A DNA stretch of 39,646 nt from Chloroflexota bacterium. GTDB lineage: Bacteria > Chloroflexota > Limnocylindria > P2-11E. Below the pieces are notes generated by a model. That model worked only from the letters and a program-made list of their open reading frames with translations, did not search any database and was not told the origin of the DNA. A program made the position numbers and the translations under genes. Where the stretch lies: the NCBI GenBank assembly GCA_005879975.1, contig VBIL01000075.1, positions 1 to 39,646 of the forward strand. The letters are read 5' to 3'. Positions within the stretch are counted from its first letter, which is position 1; every line of letters begins with the position of its first letter. This document shows, piece by piece, positions 17,784 through 26,245 of the stretch.

Positions 17784-18555
17784 AGCCTCGGCGATCCTCG
17801 CGCTCGCGCATCGCGACTTCATCAAACTGCTGCGCGATCGGCAGCGGATCATCGCGGACTTCGCGTTCCCGCTCATCTTCATCGGCATCCTGGGCACGAC
17901 CCTGCAGGCGGGCTTCGGCGAGCGCGCGGGCATCAACCTCATGGATTACGTCTTCACCGGTGTGCTCGCCCAGACGGTGTGGCAATCATCGGCGATGGGC
18001 CTCATCTCGCTCCTGGCGGACCGCGAGCAGGATTTCAGCCAGGAGATCTTCGTCTCACCGATCTCGCGTTACTCGATCATCATCGGGAAGATACTTGGCG
18101 AATCGCTCGTCACGTTGCCGCAGGCGCTCGCGATCATCACCTTCGGGTTCATCCTTCAGATACACATGTCGCCGGACCAGCTCTGGCGCATGGCGCTGGC
18201 GCTGGGCGTCGTCGCACTGTTCGGAGGCGCGTTCGGCGTGATCGTGCTTGCGAACCTCTCGAGCCAGCGCGCCGCGAACCAGATCTTTCCCTTCGTCTTG
18301 CTGCCGCAGTTCTTCCTGGCAGGGATCTTTAATCCGATCCAGAACCTGCCGCTTCCACTGGACATCCTGTCGAAGATCGCGCCGATGCGTTACGCGGTGG
18401 ACCTCATGCGCGACGCGTACTACGGCGGGCTGCCGTCATCCCAGCAAGTTCAGCTCTTCGATGCGCCGACGAACCTCATCATCATCGCCGCGATGTTCTT
18501 AGTCTTCATGATCGTGGGCACGTTCCTATTTGTGCGCGCAGAGCGGAACCGATAG
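17776..18555 (+). CDS. ABC-2 type transporter permease
   Basis: Six-helix hydrophobic pattern; IADFAFPLIFIGILGTTLQAGFG, DREQDFSQEIFVSPISRYSIIIGK; overlaps the ATPase gene by 8 nt. Confidence 0.93.
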   Translation: MSEASAILALAHRDFIKLLRDRQRIIADFAFPLIFIGILGTTLQAGFGERAGINLMDYVFTGVLAQTVWQSSAMGLISLLADREQDFSQEIFVSPISRYSIIIGKILGESLVTLPQALAIITFGFILQIHMSPDQLWRMALALGVVALFGGAFGVIVLANLSSQRAANQIFPFVLLPQFFLAGIFNPIQNLPLPLDILSKIAPMRYAVDLMRDAYYGGLPSSQQVQLFDAPTNLIIIAAMFLVFMIVGTFLFVRAERNR

Positions 18556-18626
18556 AGGCTCGTGCGGGAGGGGAGCTCCTTGGGAAGCGCGGCGCAGCAG
18601 ACCAGGTTGTCCCCGAGGTTGTAGGT

Positions 18627-18938
18627 ATGGGACTTACAGTCCGACTCGAGGACGAGCATGGTCTGGAAATGGCGGAAGCCCTTGCCGACGATGGCACCCT
18701 TGCCCGCCTCTTACCGTCGTTTGATGACCCCTCATCCGCTCTGCTGCGTTTTATCGACCGGTACGGAGACACCACGTTCAATCGGCACCAGATCCCGGTC
18801 TTTCTGGACGAACTTAGCCGGTTCATACATCCACGACTAAGAGATCAGAAAGAGCGCAGCTTCATCGAGCGGCTTGAGAAACTGGCCCGACGCTGCGCGT
18901 CTGAACCTCATCTCTACCTCAAGTTCTATGGCGACTGA
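18627..18938 (+). CDS. conserved hypothetical protein
   Basis: 103-aa ORF MGLTVRLEDEHGLEMAEALAD...FIDRYGDTTFNRHQIPVFLDELSRF...LYLKFYGD. Confidence 0.6.
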   Translation: MGLTVRLEDEHGLEMAEALADDGTLARLLPSFDDPSSALLRFIDRYGDTTFNRHQIPVFLDELSRFIHPRLRDQKERSFIERLEKLARRCASEPHLYLKFYGD

Positions 18939-18960
18939 TCTCTCAGCACGGCGAGATTGA

Positions 18961-19770
18961 TCAGATCGGCACCCCGGTCAGGAAATAGATGACGCGGGCC
19001 GAGATCTCGCCCGCTATCACGCATCCCAGAGCGACATAGAGCAAACCAGTCGAGGACTGCGTGTTCATGCCCGCCGTCCACCACGCGGCGAGCGCGACCA
19101 GGAGCGTCATCAGGAGCCCGACCCCGATCCGCAGGCCGAGCGCAACTGACAACGCCGTCTCCCACGTTCCAGTGAAGTCGCCGCGCAGCGCGACGACCGC
19201 GACGAGGACGAGCTGCACCGCCACGGCGAACACGACGACGAGCGCCGCGCGCCGGAGCGGCCCGGGCGACAGCTTCGGCGTCACCAGGTACCAATGCCCG
19301 AGGAGCATCGCGCCATCCGAGCCGCCAAGGGCGATGGCGCCCAGCGGCAGCGCAGCGATCGCGAATGGGTCGTAGGCCTGTTGTGCGGGCCGCGCGACCG
19401 CGACCACCGCGAGCGCTGCGGCTCCGGCGAGGAACGTCACGATGCCCGCTGCCATGCGCAGCCCGCGTGCCGACGTGAACGTGGTGATGAGCTGGATGAT
19501 CACGAGGATCGTGACGACCACGAGAGCCTGACCGAATGCGTTGAGCGGCCCGGTATCGATCCCCGCCGTCTCGGCCAGATCGCCGCGCGGGAAGGTCGGC
19601 ACCAGCGCCAGCGCGGCAGCCATCGCGCCGGCGTTGACGAAGGCCACGAGCTTCAGGAAACCTGAAGGCGCACGACCACCGCGATCGATGAACCACAGTA
19701 GGAACGCACCCCCAACGGCGAGCTCGGTGAGCACGACCGCGAGGACGATGGGGAGCGTTGCGATCGCCAT
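18961..19770 (-). CDS. multi-pass membrane protein of unknown function
   Basis: 269-aa hydrophobic ORF with SDGAMLLGHWYLVTPKLSPGPLRRA motif between helices. Confidence 0.75.
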   Translation of the reverse strand: MAIATLPIVLAVVLTELAVGGAFLLWFIDRGGRAPSGFLKLVAFVNAGAMAAALALVPTFPRGDLAETAGIDTGPLNAFGQALVVVTILVIIQLITTFTSARGLRMAAGIVTFLAGAAALAVVAVARPAQQAYDPFAIAALPLGAIALGGSDGAMLLGHWYLVTPKLSPGPLRRAALVVVFAVAVQLVLVAVVALRGDFTGTWETALSVALGLRIGVGLLMTLLVALAAWWTAGMNTQSSTGLLYVALGCVIAGEISARVIYFLTGVPI

Positions 19771-20367
19771 CTAGTGGAAGAGGTCGCCGGCGCTTCCGAT
19801 CGTTCCCGATCGATCGACGGCGAGATGGAAGTGGGTGGGTGTCATCGCGATGATCGGAAAGTCCGCGACGAACGGCGACGCGTTGAAGAAGAGCCGTTTT
19901 GCCTGATGTGCCTGGCCACGGTCGGGGTACTGGTCCGCGAGACCGGCGCGATGGAACCCGCGCAGCGCGAACAAGCTCGCGGCGCGGTGGTCGTCATGCT
20001 CGCTGCCGGCGCCCTCTGGCCCGAACGTGCAGACCACGTCTGGCCGGAGCTCGCGGATGAGCTGGACGACGTCCGCAGTCACCCGCTCGATCGGCGCGTC
20101 ACGCAAACCGCCGTCGGGCCATTCCAGGAGCCGGCACTGCTCGAATCCGATGACCTTGGTGGCTTCGCGCCATTCCTTCGAGCGCTCGCGCGCGAGCTCC
20201 TCGGGTGTCCATGAGCCGGTTTCCCTACCGAACCACATGCCAACGTCGCCGCGTGTGAGCGTTAGGAGTCCGGTGATGTGACCTTCGTCTTTCAGCTTCA
20301 TGGCCGTCCCCGCGATCCCGAAGGACTCGTCGTCCGGGTGCGCGTACACGAAGAGGACGGTAGCCAT
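19771..20367 (-). CDS. PIG-L family deacetylase
   Basis: MATVLFVYAHPDDESFGIAGTAMKL, RPDVVCTFGPEGAGSEHDDHRAA metal-binding motifs. Confidence 0.93.
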   Translation of the reverse strand: MATVLFVYAHPDDESFGIAGTAMKLKDEGHITGLLTLTRGDVGMWFGRETGSWTPEELARERSKEWREATKVIGFEQCRLLEWPDGGLRDAPIERVTADVVQLIRELRPDVVCTFGPEGAGSEHDDHRAASLFALRGFHRAGLADQYPDRGQAHQAKRLFFNASPFVADFPIIAMTPTHFHLAVDRSGTIGSAGDLFH

Positions 20368-20370
20368 CCC

Positions 20371-20388
20371 GGCCACGCTAACGTGGCC
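20371..20388. promoter_or_regulatory. inverted repeat GGCCACG-CTAA-CGTGGCC with two opposed -10-like hexamers between divergent starts
   Basis: Perfect 7-bp arms; plus strand TAACGT-N6-GTG (20391), minus strand TAGCGT-N7-ATG (20367). Confidence 0.5.
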
Positions 20389-20390
20389 GC

Positions 20391-21083
20391 GTGACACCCT
20401 CAAACGACCACGACCGTCGGATCGCGGCGATGTTCGATCGCATCGCGCCGCGCTACGACCTCTTGAACCGGGTGCTGTCGCTCGGCCGCGACGCCTCGTG
20501 GCGCCGCCGCGCGGTCGCGGCCGCCGGCCTCGGACCTGGCGAGAGAGCCCTGGACGTGGGCGCGGGCACCGGCGATCTCGCACTCGCGCTGGCGAAGGCG
20601 GGTCCGAGTGGCCGGGTCGTCGCGCTCGACCTGGCTCCCGAGATGCTGGGTCGCGCGCGCACACGCGCGGATGCGTCGCTCCGCTTCGTCGTCGGGAGCG
20701 CGGAAGCGCTGCCGTTCCCCGACGCCCTCTTCTCATGCGTCGTCGCGGGCTTCGCCGTACGCAACTTCGGCGACCTGCCGCGCGCCCTAGGCGACATGCG
20801 TCGCGTGCTGGTGCCGGGGGGCCGTGTCGTGGTGCTCGAGCTATCGCTGCCGCCGAATGCCACGCTCCGCGCGATGCACCGTTTCTATCTGCACCGTGTC
20901 GCGCCGGCCATCGCGACGGTCCTGGGCTCGAGCGCCGAGGCTTACCGATACCTGCCCGCGTCGATCGAGGCCTTTCTCGACCCGGAGCGCGTCGCCGCGG
21001 CTCTTCGTGAGGCGGGGTTCCAGCGCGTGCGATACGAGCGCCTCACGTTCGGCGTCGCGACCATCCACGTCGGAGAGGCCTAG
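20391..21083 (+). CDS. UbiE/MenG-type demethylmenaquinone methyltransferase
   Basis: [57 protein letters not shown] motifs. Confidence 0.9.
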   Translation: MTPSNDHDRRIAAMFDRIAPRYDLLNRVLSLGRDASWRRRAVAAAGLGPGERALDVGAGTGDLALALAKAGPSGRVVALDLAPEMLGRARTRADASLRFVVGSAEALPFPDALFSCVVAGFAVRNFGDLPRALGDMRRVLVPGGRVVVLELSLPPNATLRAMHRFYLHRVAPAIATVLGSSAEAYRYLPASIEAFLDPERVAAALREAGFQRVRYERLTFGVATIHVGEA

Positions 21084-21112
21084 TCGTATCGTTCGCGGCG
21101 AAGGGGAGACAG

Positions 21113-22261
21113 GTGGACTTCGACATCCCTGAGGAGCTGCAGCTGGTCGCGCGCACCGTGCGCGACTTCGTTGAAACGCGCCTCCAGCCACTCGAGAAGC
21201 AGGTCGAAGAGACCGACAAGATCCCGGATGGCGTCCTGAAGGAGATGGCCGAGCTCGGCTTTTTTGGGCTGCCATTCCCCGAGGAGTACGGCGGCGCAGG
21301 CGCGGGCGATCTCGGCTATTGCCTCGCGCTCGAGCAGTTCGGACGCACGTCGGCCGCATTCTCGAACGTCATTGGCGCGCATACCTCGATCGGCTCGATG
21401 TCGATCTTCCTCGGCGGTACCGAGGAGCAGAAGCACAGATATCTGCCGGATCTCACGGCCGGGAAGAAGATCGCCGCGTTTTCGCTTACCGAACCGTCCA
21501 GCGGGTCCGACGCGGCATCCATCCAGACCACCGCGATTTGGCGAGACGGCTGTTGGATCCTGAACGGGACGAAGATCTGGGTCACGAACGGACCGATCGC
21601 CGATGTGGTCGTCGTGTACGCGTCGACGGACCGCGCAAAGGGGGCGCGCGGTGGCATCACCGGGTTCATCGTCGAGAAGGGCTTCAAGGGTTTCCGCGTC
21701 GGCAAGGTCGACGACAAGATGGGGCTGCGCGGCTCGTACACGGGCGAGCTCGTATTCGAAGATTGCGAGGTGCCCGATGCGAACGTCCTCGGCGGACAGG
21801 TCGGCGCGGGGTTCCGCACGGCGCTCGGCGCGCTCGACATCGGACGCATCTCGCTCGCGGCCGGCGCGGTCGGATCGAGCCAGCACCTCCTCGAGCTCGC
21901 GATCGCGCACAGCAAGCGCCGCCAGCAGTTTGGCAAGCCGATCGCCGCGAACCAGGCGATCCAATGGATGCTCGCGGATAGCGCGGTCGAGATCCACGCG
22001 GCGCGGCTTATGGTGTACGACGCGGCGTGGAAGATGGATCAGGGAAAGCGCGCCCCGCTCGAAGCTGCGATGGTGAAGGTCTACGCCTCCGAGATGGCCA
22101 ACCGCGTCGCCGACCGGGTCCTCCAGATTCACGGAGGCATGGGCTACATGAAGGATTCGCCGGTCGAGCGCGCGTACCGCGACGCGCGGATCTTGCGCAT
22201 CTATGAGGGCACGAGCGAAGTGCAAAGGATGATCATCGCGGAAGAGTTACTAGAGTCATGA
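21113..22261 (+). CDS. acyl-CoA dehydrogenase
   Basis: [76 protein letters not shown]. Confidence 0.95.
   Translation: MDFDIPEELQLVARTVRDFVETRLQPLEKQVEETDKIPDGVLKEMAELGFFGLPFPEEYGGAGAGDLGYCLALEQFGRTSAAFSNVIGAHTSIGSMSIFLGGTEEQKHRYLPDLTAGKKIAAFSLTEPSSGSDAASIQTTAIWRDGCWILNGTKIWVTNGPIADVVVVYASTDRAKGARGGITGFIVEKGFKGFRVGKVDDKMGLRGSYTGELVFEDCEVPDANVLGGQVGAGFRTALGALDIGRISLAAGAVGSSQHLLELAIAHSKRRQQFGKPIAANQAIQWMLADSAVEIHAARLMVYDAAWKMDQGKRAPLEAAMVKVYASEMANRVADRVLQIHGGMGYMKDSPVERAYRDARILRIYEGTSEVQRMIIAEELLES
22218..22246 (+). repeat. 29-bp direct repeat, left copy (3' end of acyl-CoA dehydrogenase CDS)
   Basis: AAGTGCAAAGGATGATCATCGCGGAAGAG, identical to 22346..22374. Confidence 0.97.
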
Positions 22262-22345
22262 AGAGTCGAGCGACGAGCGGTTCACCCGCGAGGAGCGAGT
22301 CCACCAGCCTTGAGCGCGTCTCTGGGCGCAGCCCAGAGATTGAGC
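22258..22345 (+). repeat. Dispersed repeat element, copy C
   Basis: ATGAAGAGTCGAGCGACGAGCGGTTCACCCGCGAGGAGCGAGTCCACCAGCCTTGAGCGCGTCTCTGGGCGCAGCCCAGAGATTGAGC; homologous to the minus-strand copies at 36978..37175. Confidence 0.88.
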
Positions 22346-22374
22346 AAGTGCAAAGGATGATCATCGCGGAAGAG
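22346..22374 (+). repeat. 29-bp direct repeat, right copy
   Basis: Identical to 22218..22246; followed by CTCCTCAAGGCGTAG, an alternative acyl-CoA dehydrogenase C terminus (LLKA*). Confidence 0.97.
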
Positions 22375-22402
22375 CTCCTCAAGGCGTAGGCGGAGGGACG
22401 GG

Positions 22403-24139
22403 ATGGCGAGCAAGATCAAGGTCGAGGTCAAAGACACAGCGCCGCTGACGGAGCGTCCGTGGACGCGCCACTACGACCCGGGCGTGCCCGCGACGCTCAT
22501 CTATCCCAAGGTCCCGTTGCAGGCCATGCTCGACGACGCTGCCGAGAGCAACCCGAACGCGACGGCGACGATCTTCTTCAATCGCAAGCGGACCTACAAG
22601 AGCATCTCCGATGCGGCATGGCGTTTCGCGAACGGACTCCGTCGTCTCGGCGTAAAGAAGGGCGACCGCGTGGGGCTCGTCCTCCCGAACACGCCCCAGT
22701 TCGTCATCGCGTTCTATGGAGCTCTCCGCGCGGGCGCGACCGTTGTCCCCTGTAACCCGCGATACACCGCGCCCGAGATGCAGCATCAGCTCGCCGATTC
22801 CGGGGCGACCGTGGTCGTCGTGCTCTCACGTCTTTATCCACTGGTCAAGGCCGCGCGCGCTGGTACCTCCGTCGAGCATGTGATCGTCACGAACATCAAG
22901 GAAGAGATGCCGCCGCTCCTGCGAATGCTCTTCACGCTCGCGAAGGAGAAGAAGGACGGGCACCGCCAGCCGTTCGCCGGCGATCCAGGGGCGGTCGCGT
23001 TCCGGGACGTCCTCGCCGCTTCGGCGGATCCCTTCGACGTCGGCACGCGAACCGATGACCTGGCGCTCCTCCAGTACACCGGCGGCACGACGGGCATCTC
23101 GAAGGGCGCGATGCTCTCGCATCGCGCGCTCGTCGCGAACACGCTTCAGTGCCGCTCCTGGTTCACCAATCTCCGCGACGGGCAGTCAACGGCGATGGCG
23201 GTCATGCCGTTCTTCCACGTCTACGGGCTCACCGTGGTCATGAGCCTCGCGGTCCAGTGCGCGGCGGCGATGGTCCTCGAGCCGCAGCTCGACCTCGAGC
23301 ATCTATTGAAGGACGTCCAGCGTCATCGCCCGCAGATGTTCTGCGGCGCGCCGATCATCTACAACGCGATCAACAACTCGCCACTCGCCAAGAAGTACGA
23401 CCTCCGGTCGATCGAAGCGTGCATCTCGGGCTCCGCGCCCCTGCTCATCGACACGCATCGGAAGTTCGTTGAGCTCACCGGCGCGAAGCTCGTGGAGGGA
23501 TACGGCCTCACCGAGGCCGCGCCGGTCACGCACAGCAATCCGCTCTTCGGCGAGGGCAAGCAGAAGGTCGGGACCATCGGCGTGCCGTTCCCGGACGTCG
23601 AGTCCAAGGTGGTCGATCTCGAGACCGGGGAACGCGAGATGCCGGCGGGCGAATCCGGCGAGCTGATCGTCCGCGGTCCGCAGCTCATGGACGGCTACTA
23701 CAGGCGGCCCGACGAGACGGCCCTCACGCTGCGGAACGGCTGGCTGTACACCGGCGACATCGCGACCGTCGATGAGGAAGGCTACGTTGCGATAGTCGAT
23801 CGCAAGAAAGAGATGATCATCGTCTCCGGCTTCAACGTGTACCCGCGCGAGGTCGAGGAGGCCCTGGTAACGCATCCTGCGGTGCTCGACGCAGCCGCGA
23901 TCGGCGTACCGCATCCGATCAAGGGCGAAGAGGTCAAGGCCTTTGTGGTCCTCAAGCCTGGCGCGACTGTGACTGCCGATGAGCTGCGCGCCCACTCCGC
24001 CGAGCGTCTCGCGTCGTTCAAGCGGCCCCACGAGATCGAGTTCCGCCAGTCGCTCCCCAAGACGCTTATCGGAAAGACGCTGCGGAAGGAGCTCGCCGCG
24101 GAGGAAAGGGCCAAGCGCGAGATAACTGTCCCGGCGTGA
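22403..24139 (+). CDS. long-chain fatty-acid-CoA ligase
   Basis: LLQYTGGTTGISKGAMLSHRALVAN, GYGLTEAAPVTHSNP, YTGDIATVDEEGYVAIVDRKKEMIIVSGFNVYPREVEE; GGAGGGACGGG upstream of ATG. Confidence 0.95.
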   Translation: MASKIKVEVKDTAPLTERPWTRHYDPGVPATLIYPKVPLQAMLDDAAESNPNATATIFFNRKRTYKSISDAAWRFANGLRRLGVKKGDRVGLVLPNTPQFVIAFYGALRAGATVVPCNPRYTAPEMQHQLADSGATVVVVLSRLYPLVKAARAGTSVEHVIVTNIKEEMPPLLRMLFTLAKEKKDGHRQPFAGDPGAVAFRDVLAASADPFDVGTRTDDLALLQYTGGTTGISKGAMLSHRALVANTLQCRSWFTNLRDGQSTAMAVMPFFHVYGLTVVMSLAVQCAAAMVLEPQLDLEHLLKDVQRHRPQMFCGAPIIYNAINNSPLAKKYDLRSIEACISGSAPLLIDTHRKFVELTGAKLVEGYGLTEAAPVTHSNPLFGEGKQKVGTIGVPFPDVESKVVDLETGEREMPAGESGELIVRGPQLMDGYYRRPDETALTLRNGWLYTGDIATVDEEGYVAIVDRKKEMIIVSGFNVYPREVEEALVTHPAVLDAAAIGVPHPIKGEEVKAFVVLKPGATVTADELRAHSAERLASFKRPHEIEFRQSLPKTLIGKTLRKELAAEERAKREITVPA

Positions 24140-24158
24140 GCTTCGGAGCGCTGGGTTC

Positions 24159-24326
24159 CTAGCGCCTGGCTGCGCTCGCGGTGATGACGAAGTAGTCGTT
24201 CACGATGCCGTCGAGGGTGTTGAAGACGACCCGCACGACCACGTTCACCGGCTCGATCGCCGATACCGCCTGCATCTGCGGGTGAAGGAGCTTCGCGCTC
24301 CAGATCGCCGGGTATCCGCTGTACAT
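24159..24326 (-). CDS. small hypothetical protein
   Basis: MYSGYPAIWSAKLLHPQMQAVSAIEPVNVVVRVVFNTLDGIVNDYFVITASAARR; no recognised family; start uncertain. Confidence 0.35.
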   Translation of the reverse strand: MYSGYPAIWSAKLLHPQMQAVSAIEPVNVVVRVVFNTLDGIVNDYFVITASAARR

Positions 24327-24434
24327 GGCGACAAGATCGCATCGCGAGATGCGTGCCACATCAGCCGCGGGAGTGATGATCTCTCCCGATCGCGTACTCC
24401 CCCGATGAAGTCCTACCTCTCCTGGGGGGTCCAC

Positions 24435-24450
24435 GGGGGCAAGAGCCCCC
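24435..24450. other. GC hairpin GGGGGC-AAGA-GCCCCC upstream of the SUMF1-like gene
   Basis: Perfect 6-bp stem with 4-nt loop; a competing GGGGGG (24424-24429)/CCCCCC (24446-24451) pairing is also possible. Confidence 0.55.
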
Positions 24451-24470
24451 CGGCTCGCTACCGTAAGCGC

Positions 24471-24944
24471 GTGGTCGAGCCCGATGTCGTCGTCGTACCT
24501 GCCGGCGACGCGCTCCTCGGCGATCCGCCCCGCACCGAGCACGTAAATGTTTTTGCCATTGCCCGCCGCCCGGTCACGGTGGGCGAGTACTCGGCGTTCC
24601 TCGAGGCGACGGGGCACCCCGCGCCTGTCAATTGGAGTACACAACGCGCCCGCACGGACGGCGCGATCGAGAACGTCTCGTGGGCCGACGCCGTCGCCTA
24701 TTGCCGCTGGCTCACGATCGGGAGCGGCCGGATCTACCGCCTACCCGACGAACGGGAGTGGGAGAAGGCCGCCCGGAACGAAACCACGCTGAGCGGCCTC
24801 GGCGCCCTTCGGGAGTGGACGAACAGCTGGCAGGGCGGCGGTCGTGTGGTCCGTCGGGGCGACGATCTCGCGGAACGGGCGTTCGCCGGCACGGACCTGC
24901 GGGGGATCGGCTTCCGGATCGTCCGCGGCATGACCGGTCGGTAG
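24471..24944 (+). CDS. SUMF1/formylglycine-generating-enzyme-like (EgtB/Pvd-type) domain protein
   Basis: FAIARRPVTVGEYSAFLEATGHPAPVNW, ENVSWADAVAYCRWLT, YRLPDEREWEKAAR, LREWTNSW, GFRIVRG; GTG start chosen, ATG 24405 possible. Confidence 0.75.
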   Translation: MVEPDVVVVPAGDALLGDPPRTEHVNVFAIARRPVTVGEYSAFLEATGHPAPVNWSTQRARTDGAIENVSWADAVAYCRWLTIGSGRIYRLPDEREWEKAARNETTLSGLGALREWTNSWQGGGRVVRRGDDLAERAFAGTDLRGIGFRIVRGMTGR

Positions 24945-25903
24945 TGCCGTCCATCATCGTTGCGAGCGGCAACGGGGCCTCCGCACTACCTGCCGGTATC
25001 CGCATCCTGGCTCGCGGCGGATCGGCACTCGACGCGGTCGAGGCCTGCGCGAAGATCATCGAAGCCGATCCGAGCGACACGAGCGTCGGCCGCGGCGGCA
25101 AACCGAACGTCCTCGGCGTGGTCGAGCTCGACGCCTCGATCATGGACGGCACCACACACCGGACAGGCGCGGTCGCGGCGCTCGCGGGGTTCCTCCATCC
25201 GATCTCCGTCGCTCGCGCGGTAATGGACCGGACGCCGCACGTATTCCTCGTCGGCGAGGGGGCCAGCCGGTTCGCTCGCGAGATCGGCGCCACGCGCACT
25301 CAGAACCTCACCCCTTCGACCCGCAAGCTGTGGGTCGAGCGCCTGCGCAAAGCGGGCGAGACGCCCTCCAGCGTGCGCCGCCGCGCGAAGCTCCTCCCGG
25401 TCGTCCGGAAGACTGTGAAGGAGGAACGGGGGACCGTGAACTTTCTCGCGGTCGACCGGCACGGGGATGTCGCCTCCGCGGTGACCACGAGCGGGTGGGC
25501 GTATAAGTACCCCGGGCGCGTGGGCGACTCGCCGATCATCGGCGCCGGCAACTACTCCGACTCGCGTTACGGCGCGGCCGCGTGCACGGGCTACGGCGAG
25601 CTCGCGATCCGCAGCGTCACGGCGAAGACCGCCGTCGATCGGCTCGCGTCGGGGATGCCCATCGACGTGGCGGCGCGGGCAGCGATCGAGGATGCGAACG
25701 CGCTCGAGGATGCCGCGTTCAACATCGTCGTGCTGAGCGCGGACGGCGCCCACGCCTCGGCCACGAATCGCCAAGGCCGCCGCTACGTGTGGATGACCGC
25801 GACGATGAGTGAGCCGGCTACCGCGCTTCGAGCTTGGGTGCCGCAAGCGCGGCGAGGATCTCGATCGTCTCGGGCCACCGTTCGAGCAGGGTCGCTTCGC
25901 TGA
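24944..25903 (+). CDS. isoaspartyl peptidase/L-asparaginase (Ntn-hydrolase, glycosylasparaginase-like)
   Basis: GGSALDAVEACAKIIEADPSDTSVGRGGKPN, ERGTVNFLAVDRHGDVASAVTTSGWAYKYPGRVGDSPIIGAGNY; GTG start overlapping the upstream TAG. Confidence 0.88.
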   Translation: MPSIIVASGNGASALPAGIRILARGGSALDAVEACAKIIEADPSDTSVGRGGKPNVLGVVELDASIMDGTTHRTGAVAALAGFLHPISVARAVMDRTPHVFLVGEGASRFAREIGATRTQNLTPSTRKLWVERLRKAGETPSSVRRRAKLLPVVRKTVKEERGTVNFLAVDRHGDVASAVTTSGWAYKYPGRVGDSPIIGAGNYSDSRYGAAACTGYGELAIRSVTAKTAVDRLASGMPIDVAARAAIEDANALEDAAFNIVVLSADGAHASATNRQGRRYVWMTATMSEPATALRAWVPQARRGSRSSRATVRAGSLR

Positions 25904-26243
25904 GGCCGCACCAGCGGTAGCGATCGTGTTCCTCGTTCAGCGTCGGCTCCCACTCCGGCGGAACCTCGACGGAGAAGTTGCCGATCGTGACCTCCACTAC
26001 GCCCGGACCGTACTCGTGGCGGAGCATCTCCGGCACCGCGTAGCTCTGCGGCATGGCGAGATCCGCGACCGCGGCGTGCAGCCCGGTCTCTTCCAAGAGC
26101 TCGCGCGCCGCCGCCTCTGCGAAGGTCTCGTCCGCCTCGACCACGCCCGCGACGACGTGCCAGTAGTCGTCGGGAACGCGATGGAGCATCAGGAACAGTT
26201 CGCCGCGTCGGACGATGATCGCGGCCTCGCGCTCGGTCCTCAT
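25818..26243 (-). CDS. NUDIX hydrolase
   Basis: GVVEADETFAEAAARELLEETGL Nudix box; start MRTEREAAIIVRRGELFLML. Confidence 0.9.
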   Translation of the reverse strand: MRTEREAAIIVRRGELFLMLHRVPDDYWHVVAGVVEADETFAEAAARELLEETGLHAAVADLAMPQSYAVPEMLRHEYGPGVVEVTIGNFSVEVPPEWEPTLNEEHDRYRWCGLSEATLLERWPETIEILAALAAPKLEAR

Positions 26244-26245
26244 CC

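Noticed and set aside
22258-22345. Rho-independent terminator for the acyl-CoA dehydrogenase
   Set aside because: The hairpin has no following T-tract and the acyl-CoA ligase downstream is probably co-transcribed; tandem copies between tldD and pmbA also argue against simple termination.
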